Shown piece after piece: positions 1-8,509 of a stretch of 64,000 nt of DNA. Numbering within the stretch: position 1 is the first letter of the stretch; every line of letters begins with the position of its first letter. A program made the translations under genes and the position numbers. This DNA comes from Bradyrhizobium betae. Its GTDB lineage: Bacteria > Pseudomonadota > Alphaproteobacteria > Rhizobiales > Xanthobacteraceae. The notes under the pieces were generated by a model. The model did not search any database, had not been told where the DNA came from, and saw only the letters and a list, made by a program, of their open reading frames with translations. The stretch is taken from NCBI RefSeq assembly GCF_008932115.1, contig NZ_CP044543.1, positions 1,922,001 to 1,986,000 of the forward strand. Reading direction: 5' to 3'.

Positions 1-117
1 CACGCCGGGAGCCTCGAAGGATGAGCGGCCGCTGCCGGGCCGTAGCCCTTCGAGGCTCGCCGAAGAGGCGAGCACCTCCAGCGACAACGGCTACGCCGTT
101 GCGCGGGGGTGACGGTG
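1..117. repeat. Intergenic repeat, family A (partial, runs off the window edge)
   Basis: This GC-rich block shares its right half (gcgagcacctccagcgacaa, then a short hairpin, then gcgcgggggtgac) with blocks at 15672-15841 and, inverted, at 60530-60675. It contains small nested hairpins and no credible ORF. It looks like a dispersed palindromic intergenic repeat. The left end is not visible. Confidence 0.75.
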
Positions 118-160
118 AGAGAACTGAGCGGGCGGCGCGACCCACTCGCATCACGGCTTG

Positions 161-658
161 TCACATCACCAGCGGCGCATCCGGCAGCTCGTTCGCATGC
201 GGGCCCTGCGGCGGGAAATGCCGCGACAGCTCGCGCGATACCGCCGCGATGCCGCCGATCACGCCGCGCTCGAACTTGCCGGAGGCGAACTCGGCTTCCA
301 TCGCGCGGCAGATGCTCTCCCACCCCTCGCCGCCGACCTTTGCGTGAATGCCGCGATCGGCCACGATCTCGACGTCGCGGTCGGCGAGCAGGAGATAAAT
401 CAGGACACCGTTGTTGTGCGCGGTGTCCCAGATGCGCAGCTGCGAGAACACGTCGAGCGCACGCTCGCGGGCCGGCTGGTTGCGGAACAGCGGCGCGCCA
501 TCGAGCGCGCCTTCGACGACGAAGCGGACCTGGCCGGAATGGGTGGCCTCGCCCTGCCTGATCGCCTGCTCGATCCGGGCGAGCACGGCCGGCGGAAAGA
601 TCTGCTTCGCCCGCCAATGATGCTGCACCAGATGTCTGGCAATGCGCTTGATGCTCAT
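161..658 (-). CDS. TPM-domain protein, short (165 aa), third gene of a lemA cluster
   Basis: The protein belongs to the TPM (YgcG/Psb32-type) family. It has no signal peptide and no C-terminal Gly/Ser tail, unlike the TPM gene just upstream. The stretch around ALDVFSQLRIWDTAHNNGVL, followed by LLADRDVEIVADRGI, is the TPM core, in which an acidic loop may bind metal. The reading frame is open further upstream, but that part overlaps the preceding gene and is low-complexity Arg, so the ATG at 658 (MSIKRIARH) was chosen. It starts 5 bases after the upstream stop, so the two are probably co-transcribed behind lemA. The biochemical role of these paired TPM proteins is not known; an envelope role is inferred. 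Confidence 0.85.
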   Translation of the reverse strand: MSIKRIARHLVQHHWRAKQIFPPAVLARIEQAIRQGEATHSGQVRFVVEGALDGAPLFRNQPARERALDVFSQLRIWDTAHNNGVLIYLLLADRDVEIVADRGIHAKVGGEGWESICRAMEAEFASGKFERGVIGGIAAVSRELSRHFPPQGPHANELPDAPLVM

Positions 659-663
659 GACCG

Positions 664-1581
664 CTACCAGCTCCCCGAGGCGCCGCCGCCGCCAAAACTG
701 CCCCCGCCGCCGCTGAAGCCGCCGCTGCTCCCCGACGAGCCGCTGCTCCAGCCGCCTCCCGACGATCCGCCCGACCAAGAGCCGCCGCGCGACCTCCCTG
801 AGCTGGGCGCCATCGCCGAAAACAGATCGGCAATGAAGCCAATGACGAAGCCGAGGGCGCCAAGACCTAGGGCAAGCGCGGCGGAGCCGAGAATGAACCA
901 GCTCAGCACGGCGATGATGCCACCGGTCGCCAACGATCCAAGCAACCGCCCCAGCATGGCTCGAAAGAACCCGCCGACCCCGAGCGAAGCGAACAGCGTC
1001 ACGATGAACAGCGGCGCAAGGTCGTCCAGATTGCCGAAATTCACGGTCGGCGAAGGCACCGGCAGCGGCTCGCCGTCGATCACGCGGATCATCCGATCGA
1101 CGCCATCGGAGATGCCGCCGCCAAAATCGCCCGTCCTGAATTTCGGCGTGATGATCTCGTCGATGATGCGCCGCGAGGTCACGTCGGTGAGCACGCCTTC
1201 GAGGCCGTAGCCAACCTCGATGCGCAAATGCCGGTCGTTCTTGGCAACGACGAGGATCGCTCCGTCGTCGATCTTCTTGCGGCCGATCTTCCAGGCCTCG
1301 GCAACGCGGATCGAGAACTGCTCGATCGTCTCCGGCTGCGTCGTCGGCACGATCAAGACGGCGACCTGGCTGCCCTTGCGGGTCTCGAAGTCACGCAGCT
1401 TCTGCGTGAGCGCGGCGACGTCGCTGCTGGAGAGCGTGCCGGTCTGATCGACGACGCGGCCGGTGAGTTGCGGGACGGCGACGTCGGCCGCGGCGGGGAA
1501 TGCGAAGGCGAGGAGGAGTGCAAGCAGCAGGAGGCCGCGGGATGCGAAGGCAGCACAGAGGCGCCACACACTCGCTGTCAT
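664..1581 (-). CDS. TPM-domain membrane protein, YgcG-like (305 aa)
   Basis: An N-terminal signal peptide (residues about 12-30, leucine/alanine rich, ending FPAAADV) leads into a TPM domain (about 38-165, with TGTLSSSDVAALTQKL and a DGAILVVAKNDRHLRIEVGYG block). Two to three hydrophobic segments follow (about 185-265). The end is a glycine/serine-only tail, typical of YgcG homologues. This predicts an envelope protein with the TPM domain outside the cytoplasm. The ATG at 1581 falls inside an intergenic repeat that supplies the start codon, so the real start could lie slightly downstream. It lies between lemA and the short TPM gene; LemA with TPM proteins is a recurrent pairing. Confidence 0.85.
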   Translation of the reverse strand: MTASVWRLCAAFASRGLLLLALLLAFAFPAAADVAVPQLTGRVVDQTGTLSSSDVAALTQKLRDFETRKGSQVAVLIVPTTQPETIEQFSIRVAEAWKIGRKKIDDGAILVVAKNDRHLRIEVGYGLEGVLTDVTSRRIIDEIITPKFRTGDFGGGISDGVDRMIRVIDGEPLPVPSPTVNFGNLDDLAPLFIVTLFASLGVGGFFRAMLGRLLGSLATGGIIAVLSWFILGSAALALGLGALGFVIGFIADLFSAMAPSSGRSRGGSWSGGSSGGGWSSGSSGSSGGFSGGGGSFGGGGASGSW

Positions 1582-1713
1582 CGCCCGCGAAGGCGGGCGA
1601 TCCAGTATTCCAGAGTCCGCAGTGCTTGAACCGAGACGCCGCGGCGTACTGGATTCCCCGCCGGAGCCTGTCATCGGGCTCGCCGAAGGCGAGACCCGGT
1701 GGCGGGGAATGAC
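1577..1713. repeat. Palindromic intergenic repeat, family B
   Basis: The left arm starts tcatcgcccgcgaaggcggg and the right arm ends in ggcggggaatgac; the middle carries gatccagtattcc and its near-complement gtactggattcc. The same design occurs at 53372-53470 and, shortened, at 47731-47766. The repeat overlaps the predicted start of the TPM gene by five bases. Confidence 0.8.
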
Positions 1714-1755
1714 AGTGGTGGGCTGGGTAAAGCGCATTCGCAAAATCAAACGCAC

Positions 1756-2364
1756 CTACTTCGACGGCGAGGGTGCCGGGTTGAAATCAACCTTCGGCGC
1801 GGTCGATATTTCCTTCTCGTTCTCGACCGAGAAATTCGGCTTCTCCTTGTAGCCGAAGATCATCGCGGTGAAATTGGTCGGGACCGTGCGAATGGTGACG
1901 TTGTACTCCTGCACCGACTTGATGTAGCGGTTGCGCGCCACCGTGATGCGGTTCTCGGTGCCTTCGAGCTGCGACATCAAATCCTTGAACAGCGCATCGG
2001 ATTTGAGCTGCGGGTAGTTCTCGGTGACGACGAGGAGACGCGAGAGCGCGCTGGAGAGCTCGCCCTGGGCGGCCTGGAATTTCTGGAAGGCGGCGGGGTC
2101 GTTCAGCACCTCCGGCGTCGCCTGGATGCTGCCGACCTTGGCACGGGCGTTGGTGACGCCGAGCAGCACGTCCTTCTCCTGCTGGGCAAAGCCCTTCACC
2201 GAGTTGACGAGATTGGGCACGAGATCGGCGCGGCGCTGATACTGGTTCACGACCTCGGACCAGTTGGCCTTGATCTGCTCGTCCTCGCTCTGGATCGCGT
2301 TGTAGCCGCAGTTGGTCAGGCTGAGCGAGGCCAGCGCCGCCAGCACGGTGAGGATCTTGCGCAT
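1756..2364 (-). CDS. lemA: LemA family lipoprotein (202 aa)
   Basis: The protein begins with a lipoprotein-type signal (LAALASLSLTNCGYN), whose Cys would be lipidated. The LemA domain follows: YNAIQSEDEQIKANWSEVVN, then QYQRRADLVPNLVNSVKGFA, and a C-terminal YNVTIRTVPTNFTAMIFGY motif characteristic of the family. The length is normal. The ATG at 2364 is preceded by GGGAGA with suitable spacing; a TTG one codon earlier is less likely. It is first of three minus-strand genes with two TPM proteins. LemA proteins are envelope-anchored helical proteins of poorly defined function. Confidence 0.95.
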   Translation of the reverse strand: MRKILTVLAALASLSLTNCGYNAIQSEDEQIKANWSEVVNQYQRRADLVPNLVNSVKGFAQQEKDVLLGVTNARAKVGSIQATPEVLNDPAAFQKFQAAQGELSSALSRLLVVTENYPQLKSDALFKDLMSQLEGTENRITVARNRYIKSVQEYNVTIRTVPTNFTAMIFGYKEKPNFSVENEKEISTAPKVDFNPAPSPSK

Positions 2365-2553
2365 CAAATTTCTCCCGGTGGAATCGGGGGCAAGCTACCA
2401 GATTGAGCGCGCGCGGTGCCAGACATCTTGCGCCGCAGGCGCGAAAAGCAGCCGACTGACGCAAGCCCCCTGCCTATCCCCTTGCCTATCTCTGGCCGAC
2501 ATAGTCAACTTGACGGAACAATAAGACAGACTGGAAACGCTGAGGGGAACGCG

Positions 2554-3408
2554 ATGTCCTCGTTCGAGACCATCCTCGTGGAGCGGCCGGAGCCGGCGAT
2601 TGCCCGGATCGTGATGAACCGGCCCGAGGCGCGCAACGCGCAGAACCTGCAAATGACCTACGACCTCAATGCCGCCTTCGACGACGCGGTGCAGGACGAC
2701 ACGGTCAAGGTCATCATCCTCGCCGGCAACGGGCCGCACTTCTCCTCCGGCCACGACCTCCGGCCCGGTGGCAAGAACGCCGCAGGCGTCGATTTTCCAC
2801 CGGTAGGAAATTGGGGCGGCTTTGCCGAGCCCAATGCTCATGGCCGCTTCGCACGCGAGCAGGAAATTTATCTCCAGATCACGCGGCGTTGGCGCAATCT
2901 CGCCAAGCCCACCATCGCAGAGGTGCACGGCAAATGCATCGCCGGCGGCCTGATGCTGGCCTGGGCCTGCGACCTCATCGTCGCCAGCGACGATGCGCAG
3001 TTCTGCGATCCCGTCGTCACCATGGGCGTCTGCGGCGTCGAATGGTTCGTGCATCCCTGGGAGCTCGGCCCGCGCAAGGCCAAGGAATTCCTGTTCACGG
3101 CCGACAGCTGGAGCGCCGAGGAGGCGCATCAGCTCGGCATGGTGAACCAGGTGGTGCCACGCGCGGAGCTGTCGTCCCGCGTGCTGGATCTGGCGCGCCG
3201 GATCGCATCCAAGCCGTCGTTTGCGCTGAAGCTGACCAAGGAAGCCGTCAACCGCTCGGTCGATGTGATGGGCCAGCCAGCCGCGATCGACCAGGCCTTT
3301 GCGCTGCATCAGCTCTGTCACGCTCACAATCTTCAGGAGTTCGGCATGGTGGTCGATCCATCCGGACTCCATCCCTCCGTGCGCAAGCCGGAGGCGGCCG
3401 CGGAGTAG
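2554..3408 (+). CDS. Enoyl-CoA hydratase/isomerase family protein (284 aa)
   Basis: This is a crotonase-fold protein. It has the N-terminal RIVMNRPEARNAQN signature, the first oxyanion-hole segment SSGHDLRPGG (about residues 71-80) and the second around GKCIAGGLMLAWACDLIVAS. The family hydrates or isomerises acyl-CoA substrates in the cytoplasm. The ATG at 2554 follows a GAGGGG ribosome site. The gene is 4 bases upstream of an acyl-CoA dehydrogenase and begins a three-gene CoA operon. The substrate cannot be read from sequence; the insert after the first oxyanion loop suggests a non-housekeeping member. Confidence 0.93.
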   Translation: MSSFETILVERPEPAIARIVMNRPEARNAQNLQMTYDLNAAFDDAVQDDTVKVIILAGNGPHFSSGHDLRPGGKNAAGVDFPPVGNWGGFAEPNAHGRFAREQEIYLQITRRWRNLAKPTIAEVHGKCIAGGLMLAWACDLIVASDDAQFCDPVVTMGVCGVEWFVHPWELGPRKAKEFLFTADSWSAEEAHQLGMVNQVVPRAELSSRVLDLARRIASKPSFALKLTKEAVNRSVDVMGQPAAIDQAFALHQLCHAHNLQEFGMVVDPSGLHPSVRKPEAAAE

Positions 3409-3412
3409 CGAC

Positions 3413-4561
3413 ATGGACCTCAATCTCAGTGACGAGCAACGCCTGTTGCGCGAGAGCGCGGAACGCTTCGTAGCCGAAAGCTACGATGCCAATCACCGTC
3501 GCAAGATAGCGAAAGATCCGCTCGGCTTCAGCCCTGCGGTGTGGAAGCAGTTCGCCGAGCTCGGCTGGCTGGCGCTGCCGATTCCGGAGGAGTTTGGCGG
3601 ACTCGGCGGCGGCGCGGTCGAGATCGGCATTTTGATGGAAGCCTTTGGCCGCGGGCTGGTGTCCGAGCCTTATGTCGCGACTATCGTGCTCGGAGCCGGA
3701 CTGATCGACCGATGCGGCAGCGCGGCTCAGAAGCGGGCAATCCTGCCCGAGATCTCGGACGGATCATTGAAGCTCGCCTTCGCCCATTCCGAGCGCGCGG
3801 CGCGGTTCGACCTTGCCAAGGTTGCGACCTCAGCCAGCAAGACGGCGCAAGGCTGGCGGCTCTCCGGCAGCAAGATCGCCGTGCTCGACGGCCACGCCGC
3901 CGACCAGATCATCGTCTCCGCGCATATCCACGATCACAAGGGGCCATCGGGGCGGATCGGCCTGTTCCTGGTGACGGCAACGGCACCGGGTGTGGCCGTC
4001 AGTGACTATGAGCGCCTCGGCGGCGGGCGCGCCTGCAACATCGAACTGTCCGACGTGCATCTGCCGGAGGATGCGCTGCTCGGCGATGGGCACGACGCAC
4101 TGCCGGCGATCGAATGGGCCGTCGATCGCGCCATGGCCGCGCTCGGCGCAGAGGCCGTCGGCATCATGCAGGTGCTGCTCGACACCACGCTGGACTACAC
4201 CAAGATCCGCAAACAGTTCGGCCGGCCGCTCTCCGCCAACCAGGTGATCCGTCACCGGCTCGCCGACATGGCGATGCAGGTCGACGAGGCGCGCTCGATG
4301 GCGTTGCGCGCCGCGCTGAAGGTCGACGCGGAACCAGTGGAGCGCGCACGGGCAGCTTCCGGCGCGAAGGCGAAGATCGGCAAATGCGCGCGCTTCATCG
4401 GCGAGCAGTCGATCCAGCTCCACGGCGGTATGGGCGTCACCGAGGAGCTCGAGGTCGGCGCCTATTTCAAGCGGCTGGTCGCCTTCGATACCCTGTTCGG
4501 CGGCAGCGCGCATCACTACGGCCGCCACGCCGCGCTTGGCCGCGCCACCCAGCCCGCCTGA
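3413..4561 (+). CDS. Acyl-CoA dehydrogenase (382 aa)
   Basis: The N-terminal helical domain begins MDLNLSDEQRLLRESAERFV, and the LALPIPEEFGGLGGG motif is standard for the family. The FAD-contacting C-terminal region includes RKQFGRPLSANQVIRHRLAD and QLHGGMGVTEELEVGAYFKR. The enzyme would oxidise an acyl-CoA at the alpha-beta bond and pass electrons to ETF. It is translationally close to the preceding enoyl-CoA hydratase (4 bases) and followed after 15 bases by a second acyl-CoA dehydrogenase. Such tandem pairs often act as heteromers, for example on steroid or branched side chains. That is inference here. Confidence 0.93.
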   Translation: MDLNLSDEQRLLRESAERFVAESYDANHRRKIAKDPLGFSPAVWKQFAELGWLALPIPEEFGGLGGGAVEIGILMEAFGRGLVSEPYVATIVLGAGLIDRCGSAAQKRAILPEISDGSLKLAFAHSERAARFDLAKVATSASKTAQGWRLSGSKIAVLDGHAADQIIVSAHIHDHKGPSGRIGLFLVTATAPGVAVSDYERLGGGRACNIELSDVHLPEDALLGDGHDALPAIEWAVDRAMAALGAEAVGIMQVLLDTTLDYTKIRKQFGRPLSANQVIRHRLADMAMQVDEARSMALRAALKVDAEPVERARAASGAKAKIGKCARFIGEQSIQLHGGMGVTEELEVGAYFKRLVAFDTLFGGSAHHYGRHAALGRATQPA

Positions 4562-4576
4562 CACGAGGAGCGCATC

Positions 4577-5773
4577 ATGGACCTGTCCTTCAATGCCGAG
4601 GAGCGCGCCTTCCAGGATGAGGTGCGCGGCTTCATCGCCAAAAATCTCACCGACGAGATGAAGCGCGCCACCGCGCTGACGCCCTCGGTGTTCTCCGACC
4701 CTGACATCGGCATGGCCTGGCAGCGCATATTGCATAGCCGCGGCTGGGGCGCGCCGGGCTGGCCGGTCGATCATGGCGGCCCGGACTGGACGCCGGCGCA
4801 GCGCTGGATCTTCGAGACGGAATCCGCACGCGCCGGCGTGCCGAACGTCAACGTGATGGGCGTGAAGATGGTGGGGCCCGTCATCATCGGCTTCGGTTCG
4901 CCGGAGCAGAAGAATTTCTATCTGCCGCGGATTCTCTCCGGCGAGGACTACTGGTGCCAGGGCTATTCCGAGCCGGGCTCCGGCTCCGACCTGTCATCGC
5001 TGAAGACGCGCGCTGTGCGCGACGGCGACGACTACATCATCAACGGCACCAAGATCTGGACCACGCACGCCCATCACGCCAACCGCATGTTCGCGCTGGT
5101 CCGCACCAGTGACGGGCCGCGGCAGCAGGACGGCATCAGCTTCATCCTGATCGACATGAAGACGCCGGGGATCACGACGCGACCGATCCTGACCATCGGC
5201 GGCGACCACGAGGTCAACCAGGTGTTCTTCGACGACGTGCGCGTGCCCGTCGCCAACCGCGTTGGCGAGGAAGGCAAGGGCTGGACCTACGGCAAATACC
5301 TGCTCGAGTTCGAGCGCGGCTCCGGCATCGCCTCGGCGAAGCTGCGCGAGGGGCTGAAGGCGATCGCGGACCTCGCCGAGTCGGACCTGACGGGACGCGC
5401 GATCGACAGTCCCGATATCGCGGCGCGCATCTCGGAGGTCGAAATCGACATCGACGCGCTGGAGATGACCGAGCTGCGGGTGCTCTCGGCGCTCCAGACC
5501 GGGCAGAATCCCGGCGCGGTGTCGTCGATCCTGAAGCTGCGCAACAGCGAGATCCGCCAGGCCGTGACGCGGCTCGGGGTCGACGTGATCGGCCACGACG
5601 CGCTCGCCGTCGAGCCGATGCGCCCGCTCTACAAGCTCAACCACGAGCCGTCGACACCCGAGGACATGCTGACGGTCGTGCCGGAATATCTCAACGGCCG
5701 GGCCTATACGATCTTCGGCGGCACCTCGGAGATCCAGCGCGACATCATCGCGAAGATGATGCTGGGGATTTGA
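4577..5773 (+). CDS. Acyl-CoA dehydrogenase (398 aa)
   Basis: The central beta-domain carries CQGYSEPGSGSDLSSLKTRA (FAD and substrate loop), with WTTHAHHANRMFALVRT just after. The C-terminus ends FGGTSEIQRDIIAKMMLGI, a diagnostic acyl-CoA dehydrogenase ending. An ACGAGGAGC-type ribosome site precedes the ATG. It is third in the operon with the hydratase and the first dehydrogenase. The two dehydrogenases are clearly different sequences, which fits either a heteromeric enzyme or two steps with different chain lengths. Confidence 0.93.
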   Translation: MDLSFNAEERAFQDEVRGFIAKNLTDEMKRATALTPSVFSDPDIGMAWQRILHSRGWGAPGWPVDHGGPDWTPAQRWIFETESARAGVPNVNVMGVKMVGPVIIGFGSPEQKNFYLPRILSGEDYWCQGYSEPGSGSDLSSLKTRAVRDGDDYIINGTKIWTTHAHHANRMFALVRTSDGPRQQDGISFILIDMKTPGITTRPILTIGGDHEVNQVFFDDVRVPVANRVGEEGKGWTYGKYLLEFERGSGIASAKLREGLKAIADLAESDLTGRAIDSPDIAARISEVEIDIDALEMTELRVLSALQTGQNPGAVSSILKLRNSEIRQAVTRLGVDVIGHDALAVEPMRPLYKLNHEPSTPEDMLTVVPEYLNGRAYTIFGGTSEIQRDIIAKMMLGI

Positions 5774-5801
5774 GGGGCGAGCTGGCGCCGCAATCTCCGC
5801 T

Positions 5802-5980
5802 GTCGTCCCGGACAAGCGGAGCGCCGATCCGGGATCCATAACCACAGGCGGACGTGGCTACGAGGACTCTGAGTTATCAGCTTCCACCACAACCACTCCC
5901 TGTGGTTATGGATCCCGGGTTCGCGCTTCCGCCTTCGCTCTTCGAGCTTCGGCGGACAAGTCGCGCGCCCCGAGACGACA
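5802..5980. repeat. Intergenic inverted repeat with 20-bp arms
   Basis: Perfect inverted arms lie at 5829-5848 (CCGGGATCCATAACCACAGG) and 5899-5918, flanked by outer, imperfectly pairing segments that start gtcgtcccgg and end ccgagacgac. It sits between a plus-strand and a minus-strand gene end, so it may also act as a bidirectional terminator-like hairpin. Confidence 0.8.
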
Positions 5981-5988
5981 ACGGAATA

Positions 5989-8313
5989 CTACCTCGCCGC
6001 CTTCGCGTCCCGGATCGCCTTCCAGATCTTCTGCGGCGTCAGCGGCGTGTTGAGCTGGGTGATGCCGAGTTCGGCGAGTGCGTCCATCACGCCGTTGGTG
6101 ACGCAGGGCGGGCCGCCGATGGCGCCGGATTCGCCGCAACCCTTGGCGCCGAGCGGATTGGTGCGGCAGGGCGCGGAATCATCCAGCGTCACCACGATCG
6201 GCGGAACGTCGTCGGCGCGCGGAATGCAATAGTCCTGATAGCTCGCGGTCAGGAGCTGGCCGTCGGCATCGTAGGACACGCCCTCGTACAGCGCCTGACC
6301 GATGCCCTGCGCAACACCGCCATGGATCTGGCCGGTAACCAGCATCGGGTTCACGGCAACGCCGACGTCGTCGACGGTGGTGTAGCGCACGACCTTGGAC
6401 ACGCCGGTCTCCGGATCGATCTCGACCTCGCAGATATGGGTGCCGTTCGGCCAACTCGGACCGTCGACCTCACCTTCGGAATCGACGCTGAGCTTGGCGC
6501 CGCCTTCCTTCTCGGCAAGATCGAACAGGCTGATGCGACGGTCGGTGCCGACCACGGTCAGCATGCCGCCCTGGTACTCGATGTCCTCGATCGAGGTCTC
6601 CAGCACGTTCGCCGCCTTCTCGCGCGCCTTCTGGATCAGATCGTTGGAGGAGACCGCCACGGCCGTGCCGCCGACGAACAGCGAGCGCGAGCCGACGCTG
6701 CCGAAGCCCTGCGCCAGATCCGTGTCGCCCTGCACGACATCGATCTTCTCCATGGGGATACCGAGCGTGTCGGAAATCATCTGCGTGTAGGTCGTCTGCA
6801 AGCCCTGCCCCATCGCCATGGTGCCGGAATGCAGGATGACGCGGCCTTCCGAGGTCGCGTGCAGGCTGACCTTCTCGGTGTGGGCGCGGCCGCCGGTCCA
6901 TTCGATGTAGGAGGTCAGCCCGCGGCCGTAGAGCAGGCCCTTCTTCCTCGCGGCCTTCTTGCGTGCGGCAAAGCCGTCCCAGTCGGCGAGCTTCACGGCA
7001 CGATCGAGCATGTGCGCGAAGGCGCCGGAATCGTAAACCTGCCCGGCCGCGTTGGTATAGGGCAGCTGCGCCGGCTTGATGTAGTTGGCTTTGCGGATCG
7101 CACGCGGATCCATGCCGATTTTTCGCGCGGCGGCGTCGAACAGGCGCTCGACGATGAAGACCGCCTCAGGGCGGCCCGCGCCGCGATAGGCGCCGACCGG
7201 CGCGGTGTGGGTCATCACGGACTTGATCTCGAAATGCACCAGCGGCAGATCGTAGACGCCGGTCTGCACGAACGGGCCGAGCACGAGCGGAATGATGTTC
7301 GCCGCACCCGAGGAGTATGCGCCGGTGCAGCCGATCGACTTGACGCGATAGGCCAGCACCTTGCCCTTCTCGTCGAGCGCAAAGGACGCGGTCGAGGTCA
7401 GATCGCGGCCGTGGGTGCCGCCGACGAATTCGTCGGTGCGGTCGCCGCGCCAGCGGATCTTCTTGCTCAGCTTGGTCGCGGCATAGGCGACGATGCCGTC
7501 TTCCGGATAGAGATTGGTCTTCTGGCCGAAGCCGCCGCCAATGTCGCCGACCAGCACGCGGACGCTGTCCTTGGGTCGCTTGAGCACGGCTTCCGCCAGC
7601 ACGTCGCGGGTCGAGGCTGGAGTCTGCGACTGCACATGCAGCAGCAGACGGCCGGTCTTCCTGTCGATCTCGGCAATGGTCGAGCGCGGCTCCATCGCGG
7701 AGGGCACCAGACGCTGGCTGACGATATCGAGCTCGACGGTATGCGCGGCCTTGGCGAAGGCTTCATCCGCCTTGGCGGCATCGCCATAGCTCATCGCGCC
7801 GACGATGTTGTCGGGCGCCTCGGGCCACACCACGGGCGCGCCGGGCTTGACGGCTTCGACCGGATCGACCACCGCGGGCTGCACGTCGTATTCGACCACG
7901 ATCGCTTCGGCGGCGCTCTGCGCCTCGGTGCGCGAGGAGGCGACCACGGCGGCCACGGCTTCGCCGGCATAGCGCACGATTTCGTGGGCGAGCAGGCGGC
8001 GCGGCGGCACCGTCATCGGTTTGCCGTCGGGACGCTTGAAGATGCTCAAGGTCGGGATGGTGCCGATATCGTCCTTGACGAGGTCGGCGCCGGTGTAGAT
8101 CGCGGTGACACCCGGCATCGATGCCGCGGCGCCGGTGTCGATCGAGACGAGCTTGGCGTGGGCGTGCGGCGAGCGCAGCACATACAACCACAGCGCGCCC
8201 TCCTCCGGCTTGTCGTCGATGAACTGCCCCTTCCCGGTGAGCAGCCTCTGGTCTTCCAAACGCTTGACGGGCTGGCCCGCTCCGAAACGCAAATTGCCGG
8301 GAAGAATGTTCAT
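5989..8313 (-). CDS. Molybdopterin-binding large subunit, xanthine dehydrogenase/form II CoxL-like (774 aa)
   Basis: This is the molybdenum-cofactor subunit of a xanthine oxidase-family hydroxylase. Visible are the N-terminal aldehyde oxidase/xanthine dehydrogenase a/b hammerhead (RLEDQRLLTGKGQFIDD), GDIGGGFGQK, the active-site loop AYRGAGRPEA, which is the form II signature rather than the AYxCSFR of true CO dehydrogenase, and GCGESGAIGGP with the catalytic Glu. Length is normal for a CoxL-type subunit. The expected iron-sulfur small subunit and FAD medium subunit are not adjacent: the neighbours are an acyl-CoA dehydrogenase and a DHDPS-like gene. Partners must be elsewhere, or the gene is an orphan. 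The substrate is unknown. Confidence 0.92.
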   Translation of the reverse strand: MNILPGNLRFGAGQPVKRLEDQRLLTGKGQFIDDKPEEGALWLYVLRSPHAHAKLVSIDTGAAASMPGVTAIYTGADLVKDDIGTIPTLSIFKRPDGKPMTVPPRRLLAHEIVRYAGEAVAAVVASSRTEAQSAAEAIVVEYDVQPAVVDPVEAVKPGAPVVWPEAPDNIVGAMSYGDAAKADEAFAKAAHTVELDIVSQRLVPSAMEPRSTIAEIDRKTGRLLLHVQSQTPASTRDVLAEAVLKRPKDSVRVLVGDIGGGFGQKTNLYPEDGIVAYAATKLSKKIRWRGDRTDEFVGGTHGRDLTSTASFALDEKGKVLAYRVKSIGCTGAYSSGAANIIPLVLGPFVQTGVYDLPLVHFEIKSVMTHTAPVGAYRGAGRPEAVFIVERLFDAAARKIGMDPRAIRKANYIKPAQLPYTNAAGQVYDSGAFAHMLDRAVKLADWDGFAARKKAARKKGLLYGRGLTSYIEWTGGRAHTEKVSLHATSEGRVILHSGTMAMGQGLQTTYTQMISDTLGIPMEKIDVVQGDTDLAQGFGSVGSRSLFVGGTAVAVSSNDLIQKAREKAANVLETSIEDIEYQGGMLTVVGTDRRISLFDLAEKEGGAKLSVDSEGEVDGPSWPNGTHICEVEIDPETGVSKVVRYTTVDDVGVAVNPMLVTGQIHGGVAQGIGQALYEGVSYDADGQLLTASYQDYCIPRADDVPPIVVTLDDSAPCRTNPLGAKGCGESGAIGGPPCVTNGVMDALAELGITQLNTPLTPQKIWKAIRDAKAAR

Positions 8314-8414
8314 TCCGCTGGGTCCTCAGGGTCTTTTCGAAACTGCGGCCCGCCTTTTAGCGGATCGACCGGGAGCATGCCAGCCGCGGTTTTGGGCGAT
8401 CACTCCGCAATTTC

Positions 8415-8495
8415 GTCATGCCCGGGCTTGTCCCGGCCATCCACGTTCTTCTCGTGTGGAGGCGCGTGGATGGCCGGGTCAAGCCCGGCCATGAC
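8415..8495. repeat. Palindromic intergenic repeat
   Basis: The two arms (gtcatgcccgggcttgtccc ... and the inverted ... gtcaagcccggccatgac) enclose a second pair, ggccatccacg / cgtggatggcc, making a long cruciform-capable element. It lies between two minus-strand genes. Confidence 0.8.
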
Positions 8496-8509
8496 GACGG
8501 AGGGGATGG

